DNA from: an uncultured Pelagibacteraceae bacterium
GTDB lineage: Bacteria > Pseudomonadota > Alphaproteobacteria > Pelagibacterales > Pelagibacteraceae
Reading direction: 5' to 3'
DNA length: 64,000 nt
Assembly: GCA_902597055.1 (NCBI GenBank)
Contig: CACJWG010000001.1
Coordinates: forward strand, 103,752 to 167,751
A program made the translations under genes and the position numbers. The notes under the pieces are model-generated. The model ran no database searches. It was not told the origin of the DNA and saw nothing but the letters and a program-made list of their open reading frames with translations. Positions 37,710-47,012 of this stretch are shown here, piece by piece. Positions within the stretch are counted from its first letter, which is position 1. Each line of letters opens with the position of its first letter.

Positions 37710-39444
37710 ATCTGAAGAATTAATAAATAAGGTAAGGGAATATAATAAGTTTTTAAACCCGACAACTTTAACTAAAGCTTATAATTTTGCTCTTGAGGCT
37801 CACAAGAAACAAAAAAGGGATGAAGGTGTGCCATATATTATTCACCCAATAGCTGTAGCAAATATTCTTTCAGATTTAAAACTTGATAGCGCAACTATTG
37901 CAACTGGATTATTACACGATACGATTGAAGATACTAGAGCTACTTATAAAACAATCAAGGAAGAATTTGGTCAAGAAGTTGCTGATTTAGTGGAAGGTGT
38001 CACAAAAATCTCTGCATTTGAAAATCAAGCAGCTCAAGACTCTAAAGCTGAAAATTTTAGAAAATTAATCATAGCAACTTCTAAAGACATAAGAGTCCTT
38101 CTTGTAAAATTAGCTGACAGACTTCATAACATGAGAACAATTAAATTTGTAAAACTCAAAGAAAAACAAATTAGAAAAGCTAAAGAAACGATGGAAATAT
38201 ATGCTCCATTAGCAGACAGAATGGGCATGAATAGAATTAGAGATGAGTTGGAGGATCTTTCTTTTGAAATTTTAAATCCTGAAGCAAGACATCTCGTCAA
38301 GAAAAGACTTGATGAAATAAAAGAAAATAATATTTCAAATTTTAATATGATTTCTGAGGAGTTTCAAAAAATTCTAAAAGCAGAAGGATTAAATGTTAAA
38401 ATATTTGGTAGAGAGAAAACACCTTTTTCTATTTGGAGAAAAATTCAAAAAAAAAGAACTTCGCTAGAGCAAATCACAGATATAATCGGATTTAGGGTAA
38501 TTGTTGACGATGTTTCAGATTGCTATAAGACTTTAGGTGTATTCCACAAAAAGTGGAATTGTATACCGGGAAGATTTAAAGATTATATTTCATCTCCTAA
38601 AATAAACAAATATCAATCATTACATACCGCTATAATTGGTCCAAACAAAAGACCTATTGAAATTCAATTAAGAACAATGCAGATGCACGAATACGCTCAA
38701 AGAGGAATTGCTTCTCATTGGAAATATAAATCTTCTGAAAAATTTAATTCTTTAACTTGGAAAGAATACGATTGGTTGAAAGATCTAGTTGAAATAATTG
38801 AGAGAAACGAAAATCCAGAGGACTTTTATGAATATACTAAACTTCAGATGTTTCAAGAAAATGTATTTTGCTTTACACCAAAGGGATCTGTGATCAAACT
38901 TCCAAAAGATGCTACCCCAATAGATTTTGCGTATGCAGTACATACACAAGTTGGAGATACTGCTATTGGATCAGAAATAAATGGTAAAGACAGTCATTTA
39001 CAAAGTATCCTAAGAAATGGTGATGTGGTTAAGATTATAACATCAAAGAAAGAGTCACCATCTTTACATTGGTTAAGCTCAGCAAAAACAGGTAAAGCGA
39101 GAGCCGCAATTAGGAGATATTGGCAATATAGAGAAAATTCTAAACCAACTGACAAAATATATAATACTACTCTTTGGATCTCGTTACCTGATAAACCAGG
39201 TGTTCTCGGAACAGTGACAACTATGATTGGAGAAAATCATGTAAACATTTCTAGTGTTGAAATGGTAGAAAAAACTAAAACCTCCATTAATTTTAGATTT
39301 AATCTAATTATTTCTGATCTCAAAAACTTTACAAAATTAATAAGTGAGTTAAAACAAAGAGAGTATAAATTTAAAATTATTAGACACAAAAACAAAAAAT
39401 ATGCTTTCTTTAAAAAATTCTTTGGCAGTTTTAAGAAAAACTGA
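37702..39444 (+). CDS. spoT: RelA/SpoT-family (p)ppGpp synthetase/hydrolase
   Basis: Controls the alarmone ppGpp. It is 580 aa, shorter than the ~700 aa of typical bifunctional enzymes. The hydrolase HD motif is at H72-D73 (LLHDTIEDT). The synthetase domain has IWRKIQKK, GRFKDYISSPKINKYQSLH and EIQLRTMQMHE. A TGS domain (PKGSVIKLPKDATPIDFAYAVH) and a C-terminal ACT domain follow. It looks competent for both reactions. pyrE begins 44 bases before its end. Confidence 0.94.
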   Translation: MLKSEELINKVREYNKFLNPTTLTKAYNFALEAHKKQKRDEGVPYIIHPIAVANILSDLKLDSATIATGLLHDTIEDTRATYKTIKEEFGQEVADLVEGVTKISAFENQAAQDSKAENFRKLIIATSKDIRVLLVKLADRLHNMRTIKFVKLKEKQIRKAKETMEIYAPLADRMGMNRIRDELEDLSFEILNPEARHLVKKRLDEIKENNISNFNMISEEFQKILKAEGLNVKIFGREKTPFSIWRKIQKKRTSLEQITDIIGFRVIVDDVSDCYKTLGVFHKKWNCIPGRFKDYISSPKINKYQSLHTAIIGPNKRPIEIQLRTMQMHEYAQRGIASHWKYKSSEKFNSLTWKEYDWLKDLVEIIERNENPEDFYEYTKLQMFQENVFCFTPKGSVIKLPKDATPIDFAYAVHTQVGDTAIGSEINGKDSHLQSILRNGDVVKIITSKKESPSLHWLSSAKTGKARAAIRRYWQYRENSKPTDKIYNTTLWISLPDKPGVLGTVTTMIGENHVNISSVEMVEKTKTSINFRFNLIISDLKNFTKLISELKQREYKFKIIRHKNKKYAFFKKFFGSFKKN

Positions 39445-39982
39445 CGCTCTTTTAGAGGGACACTTCGTACTTTCATCTGGTCTACATTCACCCCAATATG
39501 TTCAATGCGCCAAGCTTTTAAGCAAACCAACTCAAGCTAAAAAATTTATAAGTTCCTTGGCAACAAAAATTAAAAGAAATATTAAAAGTTTTGATATTAT
39601 TCTGTCCCCAGCAATGGGAGGTGTAATTATTGGTTATGAGATAGGAAGATTGTTAAAAAAAGAGACTATTTTTTGTGAAAGAGTAGATAAAAAATTTAAA
39701 CTTAGAAGAGGTTTTAATATTAAAAAAAAAGCAAAAGTTTTAATAGTAGAGGACGTAATCACTACAGGAAAATCTTCATCGGAGTGTGTAAGACTTATCA
39801 AAAGATTTGGTGGAAAGTTTGTTGGAATTGCTTGCTTAATAGACAGGTCGAAAAAATTAAAAATGTCCAAAAAAATTATATCTCAAGTAAAATTAGATAT
39901 TCCTGTTTATAAGAGAAATAAATTACCAACTCCTTTGAAGAATATTCAAATTACAAAACCAGGAAGTAGATATCTAAGATAA
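39401..39982 (+). CDS. pyrE: Orotate phosphoribosyltransferase
   Basis: Makes orotidine monophosphate from orotate and PRPP. It is 193 aa: ALLEGHFVLSSGLHSPQY near the N terminus and the PRPP-binding VLIVEDVITTGKSS. Starting at the ATG at 39401 gives the usual N-terminal length but overlaps spoT by 44 bases in another frame. It ends in a one-base overlap with pdxJ. Confidence 0.95.
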   Translation: MLSLKNSLAVLRKTDALLEGHFVLSSGLHSPQYVQCAKLLSKPTQAKKFISSLATKIKRNIKSFDIILSPAMGGVIIGYEIGRLLKKETIFCERVDKKFKLRRGFNIKKKAKVLIVEDVITTGKSSSECVRLIKRFGGKFVGIACLIDRSKKLKMSKKIISQVKLDIPVYKRNKLPTPLKNIQITKPGSRYLR

Positions 39983-40695
39983 TGTCTAAACTCGGTGTTA
40001 ACATTGATCATGTGGCTACATTAAGAAATGCTAGAGGAGAAAATCATCCAAATATTTTAAAGTTTGCAGATATTGCAATTAATTCTGGAGCTGACTCTAT
40101 TACGGTTCATCTTAGAGAAGACAGAAGACATATTAAAGATTTAGATTTAAAAAAACTTTGTAAAAAAAAAATTAAAATAAATTTAGAGATGGCATGTAAT
40201 AACAAAATGTTAAAAATTGCTCTTAGAAACATGCCTAATTATGTTTGTATAGTACCAGAAAAAAGAAAAGAAATTACCACAGAAGGGGGGATAGATTTAA
40301 AAAAAAATTTTCATAATTTAAAAAAAATTATATCCAGACTTAATAAAGCTAAAATCAGAACAAGTTTATTTATAGACCCTTCAAAACAAAATATTGAAAT
40401 CTCGAAAAAAATAGGAACGAAATGCGTTGAACTGCACACAGGAAAAATATCAATTTTAGTTAAAAAAGGTACAAAATTTTCAAATGAACTAAAGAGAATT
40501 AAAGATGCAAGTAAATTAGCATTTGATTATGACATTGAAGTACATGCAGGACACGGCTTAGATTACAAAACAACAAAAATTTTGAAAAAAATTCCATACA
40601 TAAAAGAATTTAATATTGGTCACTTTATCATAGGTGAAAGTTTAGAGTCTGGTATGCCCAGCATTATCAAAGAATTCAAAAAGATCGTGAGATGA
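39982..40695 (+). CDS. pdxJ: Pyridoxine 5'-phosphate synthase
   Basis: Closes the ring of pyridoxine 5'-phosphate in the DXP-dependent vitamin B6 route. It is 237 aa: LGVNIDHVATLRNARG at the N terminus, the SITVHLREDRRHI block, and VHAGHGLDY near the C terminus. It overlaps acpS by 4 bases, the same pdxJ-acpS order as in E. coli. Confidence 0.96.
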   Translation: MSKLGVNIDHVATLRNARGENHPNILKFADIAINSGADSITVHLREDRRHIKDLDLKKLCKKKIKINLEMACNNKMLKIALRNMPNYVCIVPEKRKEITTEGGIDLKKNFHNLKKIISRLNKAKIRTSLFIDPSKQNIEISKKIGTKCVELHTGKISILVKKGTKFSNELKRIKDASKLAFDYDIEVHAGHGLDYKTTKILKKIPYIKEFNIGHFIIGESLESGMPSIIKEFKKIVR

Positions 40696-41087
40696 CTTTA
40701 AATATTTTTGGTGTAGGGACAGACATTGTTAAAAATAGTCGTATAAAAAAACTTATTAAAAACAAAAGATTTATAAATAGAATATTCACATCTAGTGAAA
40801 TTAAAGATTCAAAAAAAATTAATCAGAAAGTTTTGTTTTTTTCAAAAAGATTCGCTGCTAAGGAAGCTTTCGTAAAATCTCTTGGCACTGGTTTTGCTCA
40901 TAATATTAATTTTAAAGATATAAATGTATCAAAAAAAAGAAGTGGTAAACCCCACCTTACTTTAAGTAATAAGTTAAAAGATATATTAAAAAAAAAACTT
41001 AAATTGAAAAAAGTAAAAATTTTTCTGTCATTATCAGATGAAAGAGAATATTCAGTTGCATACGTTATAACTCAAAAGATTAAATGA
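40692..41087 (+). CDS. acpS: Holo-(acyl-carrier-protein) synthase
   Basis: Attaches 4'-phosphopantetheine to acyl carrier protein. It is 131 aa with the two conserved motifs GVGTDIVKNSRI (metal-binding D11) and FSKRFAAKEAFVKSLGTG. It overlaps pdxJ and lepB by 4 bases each. Confidence 0.95.
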   Translation: MTLNIFGVGTDIVKNSRIKKLIKNKRFINRIFTSSEIKDSKKINQKVLFFSKRFAAKEAFVKSLGTGFAHNINFKDINVSKKRSGKPHLTLSNKLKDILKKKLKLKKVKIFLSLSDEREYSVAYVITQKIK

Positions 41088-41809
41088 AACAAAAAATTAT
41101 AGATAATATTAAAACTATTTTTTATGCTTTAGTAATTGCTATTGTAATTAGGTCTTTGTTCATTCAACCTTTTTATATTCCGTCATCATCAATGGAGCCT
41201 ACTTTGTTGGTAGGAGATAGAATTTTTGTAACTAAATATACTTATGGATATAGCAAGCATTCTTTTCCTTTTAGTTTAGGACCTATTAAAAAACGTATTT
41301 TTTTTAATGAACCAGAAAGAGGTGACATTATTGTATTTAAAACTCCTGCGGATAACAGAACCGATTATATTAAAAGACTTATAGGTGGACCAGGAGACAA
41401 GATTCAATTTATAGACGGTAATCTATATCTTAACGACGTTGAAATCCTTAAATCTAAAGTGAAGTTAGAAAATGAAATATATTGTGGTGGTGAAGTTTTA
41501 GAAACAAATCTTTTTGAAGAAAAAATAGAAAATAAAAAATATTTAACCGCTTATAATAATTTTGGATCTTACCAAAATTCAGATGAATTTGTTGTACCTG
41601 ATAATCATTATTTTTTTTTAGGAGACAATAGAGATTGTTCAAAGGATAGTCGATTTTTAACAAGTGTTGGCTATGTACACCGCGATAATATTGTTGGTAA
41701 AGCTAGATTTATTTTTTTTTCAACAGACAAAAAAATAGGAAGATTTATAGAGTTTTGGAAATGGAATAAAAGTTTTAGATTAGATAGATTATTTAAAAAA
41801 ATTAGATAA
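41084..41809 (+). CDS. lepB: Signal peptidase I
   Basis: Inner-membrane protease that removes signal peptides from exported proteins. It is 241 aa with one N-terminal transmembrane segment (about 10-27). The catalytic serine is S36 in PSSSMEPT and the general-base lysine is K97 in DYIKRLIG; the C-terminal box GDNRDCSKDSR is intact. It overlaps acpS by 4 bases and rnc by 1, in the common lepB-rnc order. Confidence 0.97.
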   Translation: MKQKIIDNIKTIFYALVIAIVIRSLFIQPFYIPSSSMEPTLLVGDRIFVTKYTYGYSKHSFPFSLGPIKKRIFFNEPERGDIIVFKTPADNRTDYIKRLIGGPGDKIQFIDGNLYLNDVEILKSKVKLENEIYCGGEVLETNLFEEKIENKKYLTAYNNFGSYQNSDEFVVPDNHYFFLGDNRDCSKDSRFLTSVGYVHRDNIVGKARFIFFSTDKKIGRFIEFWKWNKSFRLDRLFKKIR

Positions 41810-42471
41810 TGAAAAAAAATATAAGTTCTTTTGAAAAAATAATAGGTGTTAAATTTAAAAATCAAAATCTTCTATTACAAAGCCTAACACATAAAAGTAA
41901 TAATCCACTTAATAACAATGAAAAATTAGAATTTTTAGGTGATAGAGTATTAGGATTAATTATATCAAAGAATTTATATAAATTATTTCCAAATGATAAA
42001 GAAGGGGATCTTGATAAAAAATTGGCATCATTAGTTAATAGGAAAAGATGTGTTGAAATTTCTAATTATTTATCTTTAAAGGATTATGTTTTAGTAGGAG
42101 ACAACAAAGAAAATTCAAAAATAGAGAATAAAATTTTAGCAGATACAGTTGAATCAATTGTTGGTGCCTTGTATTTAGATCAAGGATTAGAAATAACTGA
42201 AAAATTCATTTTAAATTACTGGAAAAGATTTTTAAATGAAAAATTAACAATTTATAGAGATCCAAAAACAATGCTTCAAGAATATTCTCTTAAATTGTAT
42301 AAAACTCTCCCAATTTATAATGTAATAGAAAACAAAGGCCCAAGACATAAACCTGTTATAAAAGTTTCAGTCAAAATAAAAAATTCAAAAAAATATTTGG
42401 GAATTGGTAATTCTAAAAAAGAAGCAGAACAGAAAGCTGCTTTAAAATTATTGGATACTTTTAAAAAATGA
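41809..42471 (+). CDS. rnc: Ribonuclease III
   Basis: Cleaves double-stranded RNA in rRNA and mRNA processing. It is 220 aa: the signature NEKLEFLGDRVLGL at 37-50, a second catalytic region (LADTVESIVGALYLD), and a C-terminal dsRNA-binding domain (about 150-218). It overlaps lepB by one base and recO by 4. Confidence 0.97.
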   Translation: MKKNISSFEKIIGVKFKNQNLLLQSLTHKSNNPLNNNEKLEFLGDRVLGLIISKNLYKLFPNDKEGDLDKKLASLVNRKRCVEISNYLSLKDYVLVGDNKENSKIENKILADTVESIVGALYLDQGLEITEKFILNYWKRFLNEKLTIYRDPKTMLQEYSLKLYKTLPIYNVIENKGPRHKPVIKVSVKIKNSKKYLGIGNSKKEAEQKAALKLLDTFKK

Positions 42472-43148
42472 ATTGGACAGATACAGGTATTTTGTTGTCA
42501 AAGAATAAATTTCAAGAAAATTCAACCATTGTTAATTTCTATACTAAAAATCATGGTAAGTGCTCAGGTATTATTTTTGGAGCATCATCAAAAAAAATCA
42601 AAAATTATTTACAAATTGGCAATGAACTTCATTTAAATTATAATTCGAAAAGTGATGACAGTTTTGGATATTTTAAAGTTGAAATTTTAAAAGTAAACAC
42701 CCCAATATTTTTCTCCCAAAAAAGATCTATGTATTGCATTAATGCAGCTTTAAATTTAGTAAAATTACTAACTGTAGAAAATCAAGAGAATACATCAATT
42801 TATGAGCTGGTTCATAAGTTGTTTTCAATTCTAGAAAAAGAAGATTGGTATATAAATTATATTTTTTGGGAACTTGATTTTCTAAGATTGATTGGTTTTG
42901 ACTTAGATGTAAAGAAATATGCAAAAAAAGAGTCCAATGGAAAGGATGAATTTTTTATTACTACAAATCTAAAAAAAATTAAAGTTCCTAATTTTCTTAT
43001 TTCCAAAAGCGGAGATAATGTAAATAATCAAGATATTATAGACGGTTTGAATCTTATTAGTGAGTATTTACAAACAAATCTTTTTTTACCTAATAGTATT
43101 AATTTTCCTCATCAAAGAAAAAAATTCATAGATGATTTTAAATCTTAA
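42468..43148 (+). CDS. recO: DNA repair protein RecO
   Basis: Helps load RecA at gaps together with RecR. It is 226 aa with an N-terminal OB fold (MNWTDTGILLSKNKFQENSTIVNFYT) typical of RecO and a helical C-terminal domain around LDFLRLIGFDLD. It is the last gene of the dapA-to-recO string, and its stop overlaps that of convergent hemB. Confidence 0.9.
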   Translation: MNWTDTGILLSKNKFQENSTIVNFYTKNHGKCSGIIFGASSKKIKNYLQIGNELHLNYNSKSDDSFGYFKVEILKVNTPIFFSQKRSMYCINAALNLVKLLTVENQENTSIYELVHKLFSILEKEDWYINYIFWELDFLRLIGFDLDVKKYAKKESNGKDEFFITTNLKKIKVPNFLISKSGDNVNNQDIIDGLNLISEYLQTNLFLPNSINFPHQRKKFIDDFKS

Positions 43149-44146
43149 TTTTTAATAATTTTGTCTATTCTATCTGCAAAATATGAAATAATTGCATTAG
43201 CGCCAGCTCTTTTAAATGACATAAGTGTTTCATAAATAGAGTTTTCACTTATTAATCCCTTGTTAATACCATTCATTAACAAACTATATTCACCTGAAAC
43301 TTGGTAAGCCAAAACTGGTATTTTGAAATTTTCTTTCACTTTTTTTATTATATCGAGGTAGGGAAGACCAGGTTTCACCATCACAAGATCTGCTCCTTCT
43401 TTAATATCTAATGTCACCTCCCTCAAAGCCTCTTCGGAATTACTGAAATCCATCTGATATGTTTTCTTGTCGCCTTTTAAAGATTTTTTTGATCCAACCG
43501 CATCTCTAAAGGGACCATAAAATGAAGATGCGTATTTTACAGCATAAGATAATATTTTAATATCTTTAAGCGAATTATTATCAAGTTCTTGTCTAATTTC
43601 ACCAATACGCCCATCCATCATATCTGATGGCGCTATAACATCACTACCCATTTGAGCTTGTAAAAGAGATTGTTGAATTAATATTTCTATCGTTTCATCA
43701 TTAAGAATTCTTTTATTTTTTAAAATTCCATCATGTCCATGTGATGTATAAGGATCTAAAGCGACATCAGTCATTATACCAATTTCATTTTTGTATTTAT
43801 CTTTAATTTTTCTTATAGCCTTACAAACTAAATTGTTTTCATTTAAAGCTTCACTACCATAAGAGTCTTTTAAACCACTATTTGTTTGAGGAAAAATTGC
43901 CACCATTGGAATTTTAAGTTTAAGGGCTCTATCAACAATCTGGCCAAGTTTATCGACACTATATCTAAAAACTTCAGGCATTGTTTTAATTGGAATCTTT
44001 TTATTTTTTCCCTCTGTTACAAAGATTGGTAATATAAAATCATTGCTAGAAAGAGAATTCTCTCTAACTAATCTTCTCACCCAATCAGTTTTTCTTGATC
44101 TTCTCATTCTCAATTTGGGGTATTTACCAGTGATAATCATTCTCAA
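43145..44146 (-). CDS. hemB: Delta-aminolevulinic acid dehydratase (porphobilinogen synthase)
   Basis: Condenses two 5-aminolevulinates for tetrapyrrole synthesis. It is 333 aa. The metal region reads DVALDPYTSHGHDG (127-140): aspartates stand where zinc enzymes have cysteines, so this is the cysteine-free, Mg-type enzyme. Catalytic lysines are in SFYGPFRDAVGSKKSLKGD-type and MVKPGLPYLD segments. Two ATGs (44146, 44140) are possible starts. Confidence 0.95.
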   Translation of the reverse strand: MRMIITGKYPKLRMRRSRKTDWVRRLVRENSLSSNDFILPIFVTEGKNKKIPIKTMPEVFRYSVDKLGQIVDRALKLKIPMVAIFPQTNSGLKDSYGSEALNENNLVCKAIRKIKDKYKNEIGIMTDVALDPYTSHGHDGILKNKRILNDETIEILIQQSLLQAQMGSDVIAPSDMMDGRIGEIRQELDNNSLKDIKILSYAVKYASSFYGPFRDAVGSKKSLKGDKKTYQMDFSNSEEALREVTLDIKEGADLVMVKPGLPYLDIIKKVKENFKIPVLAYQVSGEYSLLMNGINKGLISENSIYETLMSFKRAGANAIISYFADRIDKIIKN

Positions 44147-44215
44147 TGTTTTTTAATGCGACAATAGTAATATATATAAAAATAGTTTATAAGCTATTAA
44201 TAAAAAAGTTATAAA

Positions 44216-44806
44216 ATGTCACTATCATTTAACGATTTTCAAAAACAAGATATCAAATTCGATATTAGCAAACTTCGAGAAGCTTGCACAAAAGTTTTAA
44301 ACCTAAAAGGTTTTGACACAAGTCTAGGAATTCCTCACTTTGCAGGAATTTCATTAAATCAAATACCAGGAGATCCAGAGTCAATTAAAGGAAATAATGT
44401 TCGTGGAGTATTTTGGACGAAACCAAGCAGTGATGGAAAAGAAGTTTCAAGGGACAAAATGATTGACGAAGGAAAGTACACACAGTTCATAGAAGAATAT
44501 AAAGATACTTATTTTAAAACTGTTTATGAAGAATTATCAAAAAAATATAAATTAGGCAGAGTAAGATTATTATTGAAGGAACCAAGATCTACTTTAAGTT
44601 GGCATCGTGATCCGGAACCTAGACTACATATTCCAATTATTACAAACCCTGGATGTATAATGGTAATAGATAATGTTGCTAAACACATGCCAGCTGATGG
44701 ATCAGTTTGGATTACGAATAATAAAAAGTATCACAATGCATTTAATGGTGGCGAAGAGAATAGAATTCATCTTGTTGCTTGTGTACTTGATTACAAATTT
44801 AATTAA
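44216..44806 (+). CDS. Aspartyl/asparaginyl beta-hydroxylase-like Fe(II)/2-oxoglutarate dioxygenase
   Basis: 196-aa protein with the facial triad of this superfamily: H130 and D132 (WHRDPEPRLHIPI) and H173 (KYHNAFNGG), followed by N182-R183-x-H (ENRIHLVA), where an arginine usually binds 2-oxoglutarate. The C-terminal half is the double-stranded beta helix; the N-terminal ~100 residues have no motif I recognise. Substrate unknown. It stands alone between hemB (divergent) and rpiB, with an AT-rich promoter region upstream (TATATATA at 44171-44178). Confidence 0.75.
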   Translation: MSLSFNDFQKQDIKFDISKLREACTKVLNLKGFDTSLGIPHFAGISLNQIPGDPESIKGNNVRGVFWTKPSSDGKEVSRDKMIDEGKYTQFIEEYKDTYFKTVYEELSKKYKLGRVRLLLKEPRSTLSWHRDPEPRLHIPIITNPGCIMVIDNVAKHMPADGSVWITNNKKYHNAFNGGEENRIHLVACVLDYKFN

Positions 44807-44807
44807 T

Positions 44808-45236
44808 TTGAATAAAATTTATATATCTTCAGACCACGCTGGATTTAAACTAAAAGAAAAAATAAAATATTCATTAAAAAAGAAAAAATTAAAAATTTTC
44901 GACTTAGGACCCAGTAATGATAATTCTGTAGATTATCCAGATTTTGCAAAAAAATTAGCAAAAAAAGTTGCAAAAAGTAAAAAAAATCGTGGGATTTTGG
45001 TTTGTGGCTCAGGTGTTGGAATGTCAATAGTCGCAAACAAGGTTAAAAATATAAGGGCCGCATTGTGTTATAGCATTGAAAATACCAAATTATCGAGATT
45101 ACATAATGATGCCAATATAATCGCTTTAGGATCGAGACTTATTAGCGCAAAATTAGCTTTAAATTGTGTTAATATTTTTTTGAAAACTAGATTCGAAAGT
45201 GGTAGACACTTGAGAAGGGTAAAAAAAATAAAATAA
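44808..45236 (+). CDS. rpiB: Ribose-5-phosphate isomerase B
   Basis: Interconverts ribose-5-phosphate and ribulose-5-phosphate. I choose the TTG at 44808 (142 aa), directly before KIYISSDHAGFKLKE, because no ATG exists at that place and the in-frame ATG at 44673 is inside the preceding gene. Catalytic CGSGVGMSIVANK and the RLHNDANIIALGSR segment are intact. It lies 1 base after the dioxygenase-like gene and 3 bases before glyA. Confidence 0.93.
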   Translation: MNKIYISSDHAGFKLKEKIKYSLKKKKLKIFDLGPSNDNSVDYPDFAKKLAKKVAKSKKNRGILVCGSGVGMSIVANKVKNIRAALCYSIENTKLSRLHNDANIIALGSRLISAKLALNCVNIFLKTRFESGRHLRRVKKIK

Positions 45237-45239
45237 TTT

Positions 45240-46550
45240 ATGTCTAGTGAAGGTAAATATACAAATATAGAGTATCAAAACTTTTTTGAAAAAAACTTAT
45301 CAGATACTGATCCGGAAATATATAAAGCTATTAATGATGAATTAGCTAGACAACAACAACATATAGAACTTATTGCATCAGAGAATATTGTTTCTAATGC
45401 TCTTCTTGAAGCTCAAGGATCTGTATTAACTAATAAGTATGCCGAAGGTTATCCAGGAAAAAGATATTATAACGGATGCGATCATGTTGATGTAGCTGAA
45501 AACTTAGCTAATGAAAGACTAAAGAAATTATTTAATTGTAAATTTGCTAATAGCCAACCTCATTCAGGAGCTCAAGCTAATGGAGCAGTCTTCTTAGCAT
45601 TACTAAAACCAGGTGATACTATAATGGGAATGAGTTTAAATTCCGGTGGTCACCTTACTCACGGGTCAAAAGCATCTGTTTCAGGAAAATGGTTTAACGC
45701 AATCGCATATGATGTAGATAAAAAAACAGAATTACTAGATTATGAATCTATAGAGAAACTTGCAGTTGAGAATAAACCAAAACTTATAATTGCAGGTGGA
45801 AGTGCGTACTCTAGACAAATTGATTTTAAAAAGTTTAGGGAGATTGCAGATAAAGTAGGAGCATATTTTATGGTAGATATGGCTCACTTTTCTGGTTTAG
45901 TTGCAGGTAAAGGATATCCAAATCCAGTAGAATATGCTGACGTTGTTACTTCAACAACTCATAAAGTTTTTAGAAGTGCACGTGGTGGAATTATTTTAAC
46001 TAATAATGAAGCTTTGTCTAAAAAATTTAATTCTGCAGTTTTCCCAGGTTATCAAGGTGGACCTTTGATGCACATAATTGCTGCAAAAGCAGTTGGGTTC
46101 CTTGAAGCATTAAAACCAGAATTTAGAAATTATATTTCGAATGTAATGGCAAATGCAAAAATTTTAGCTGAGACATTAAAAAACAATGGTTTTAAAATAT
46201 ATTCAGGCGGAACTGATACTCATTTAATGTTGGTAGACTTAAGGCCATTCAATGTAAAAGGAAATATTGCAGCTGACAGTTTATGTAGAGCTAACATAAC
46301 ATGTAATAAAAATGGAATTCCATATGATACAGAAAGTCCAATGATAACATCTGGGATAAGATTAGGAACACAAGCTGCAACTACAAGAGGGTTTGGCTTA
46401 GATGAATTTAAAAAAGTAGGTGAACTAATAACTAAAACAATAAAAGGTTTATCAGCAAATCCAGACGATAATGCGAAAGTTGAATCAGAAGTAAGAGAAG
46501 AAGTAATTTCACTGTGTTCAAAATTTCCGATTTATAAAAATTTAAAATAA
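45240..46550 (+). CDS. glyA: Serine hydroxymethyltransferase
   Basis: PLP enzyme interconverting serine and glycine with tetrahydrofolate. It is 436 aa: [24 protein letters not shown] and the PLP-lysine motif [13 protein letters not shown] are conserved. It can turn sarcosine-derived glycine into serine. The order rpiB-glyA-nrdR is common in alphaproteobacteria. Confidence 0.97.
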   Translation: MSSEGKYTNIEYQNFFEKNLSDTDPEIYKAINDELARQQQHIELIASENIVSNALLEAQGSVLTNKYAEGYPGKRYYNGCDHVDVAENLANERLKKLFNCKFANSQPHSGAQANGAVFLALLKPGDTIMGMSLNSGGHLTHGSKASVSGKWFNAIAYDVDKKTELLDYESIEKLAVENKPKLIIAGGSAYSRQIDFKKFREIADKVGAYFMVDMAHFSGLVAGKGYPNPVEYADVVTSTTHKVFRSARGGIILTNNEALSKKFNSAVFPGYQGGPLMHIIAAKAVGFLEALKPEFRNYISNVMANAKILAETLKNNGFKIYSGGTDTHLMLVDLRPFNVKGNIAADSLCRANITCNKNGIPYDTESPMITSGIRLGTQAATTRGFGLDEFKKVGELITKTIKGLSANPDDNAKVESEVREEVISLCSKFPIYKNLK

Positions 46551-46553
46551 TAA

Positions 46554-47012
46554 ATGATTTGTCCATGTGAAAAAAAAGGTGAAACATCGGTTGTGGATTC
46601 ACGTCCAACTGAAGATGGTACAGCAATAAGAAGAAGGAGACTTTGCACATGTGGAGAAAGATTTACTACTTTTGAAAGAATTCAATTTAGAGAATTAATG
46701 GTTGTTAAAAAGAGTGGAAGAAAATCACCATTCGATAGAGATAAATTATCAAAGTCAATTTATATCGCTTTAAAAAAAAGACCCATTGATACTGAAACTG
46801 TTGAAAAATTTATTACTAATATTTCAAGGTCACTTGAAGAGTTAGGGCAAAATGAAATTTCATCCAATGCAATAGGAAAAATGGTTATGGATGGTTTAAA
46901 AAATTTAGACCCAGTAGCCTATGTAAGATTTGCATCTGTTTATAGAAATTTCAGAGAAGAAAAAGACTTTGTGCAATTTGTAGACAAAATAGATGTCTTC
47001 AAAAAAAGATAA
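46554..47012 (+). CDS. nrdR: Transcriptional repressor NrdR with altered zinc ribbon
   Basis: ATP/dATP-responsive repressor of ribonucleotide reductase genes. It is 152 aa. [17 protein letters not shown] and [10 protein letters not shown] are diagnostic, and the ATP-cone domain starts near residue 48 ([16 protein letters not shown]). Both zinc-binding pairs are C-x-C here (C3/C5 and CTC before GERFTTF), where the family has C-x-x-C. It is followed by ribD, which it overlaps by 20 bases. Confidence 0.93.
   Translation: MICPCEKKGETSVVDSRPTEDGTAIRRRRLCTCGERFTTFERIQFRELMVVKKSGRKSPFDRDKLSKSIYIALKKRPIDTETVEKFITNISRSLEELGQNEISSNAIGKMVMDGLKNLDPVAYVRFASVYRNFREEKDFVQFVDKIDVFKKR

Noticed and set aside
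43145..44146. HemB as a broken enzyme because zinc cysteines are missing
   Set aside because: Aspartate-rich metal sites are a normal class of this enzyme; lysines and flanking motifs are intact.
44673..44807. ATG start for rpiB inside the dioxygenase-like gene
   Set aside because: It would add 45 residues unrelated to the family; the TTG at 44808 fits the known N terminus.
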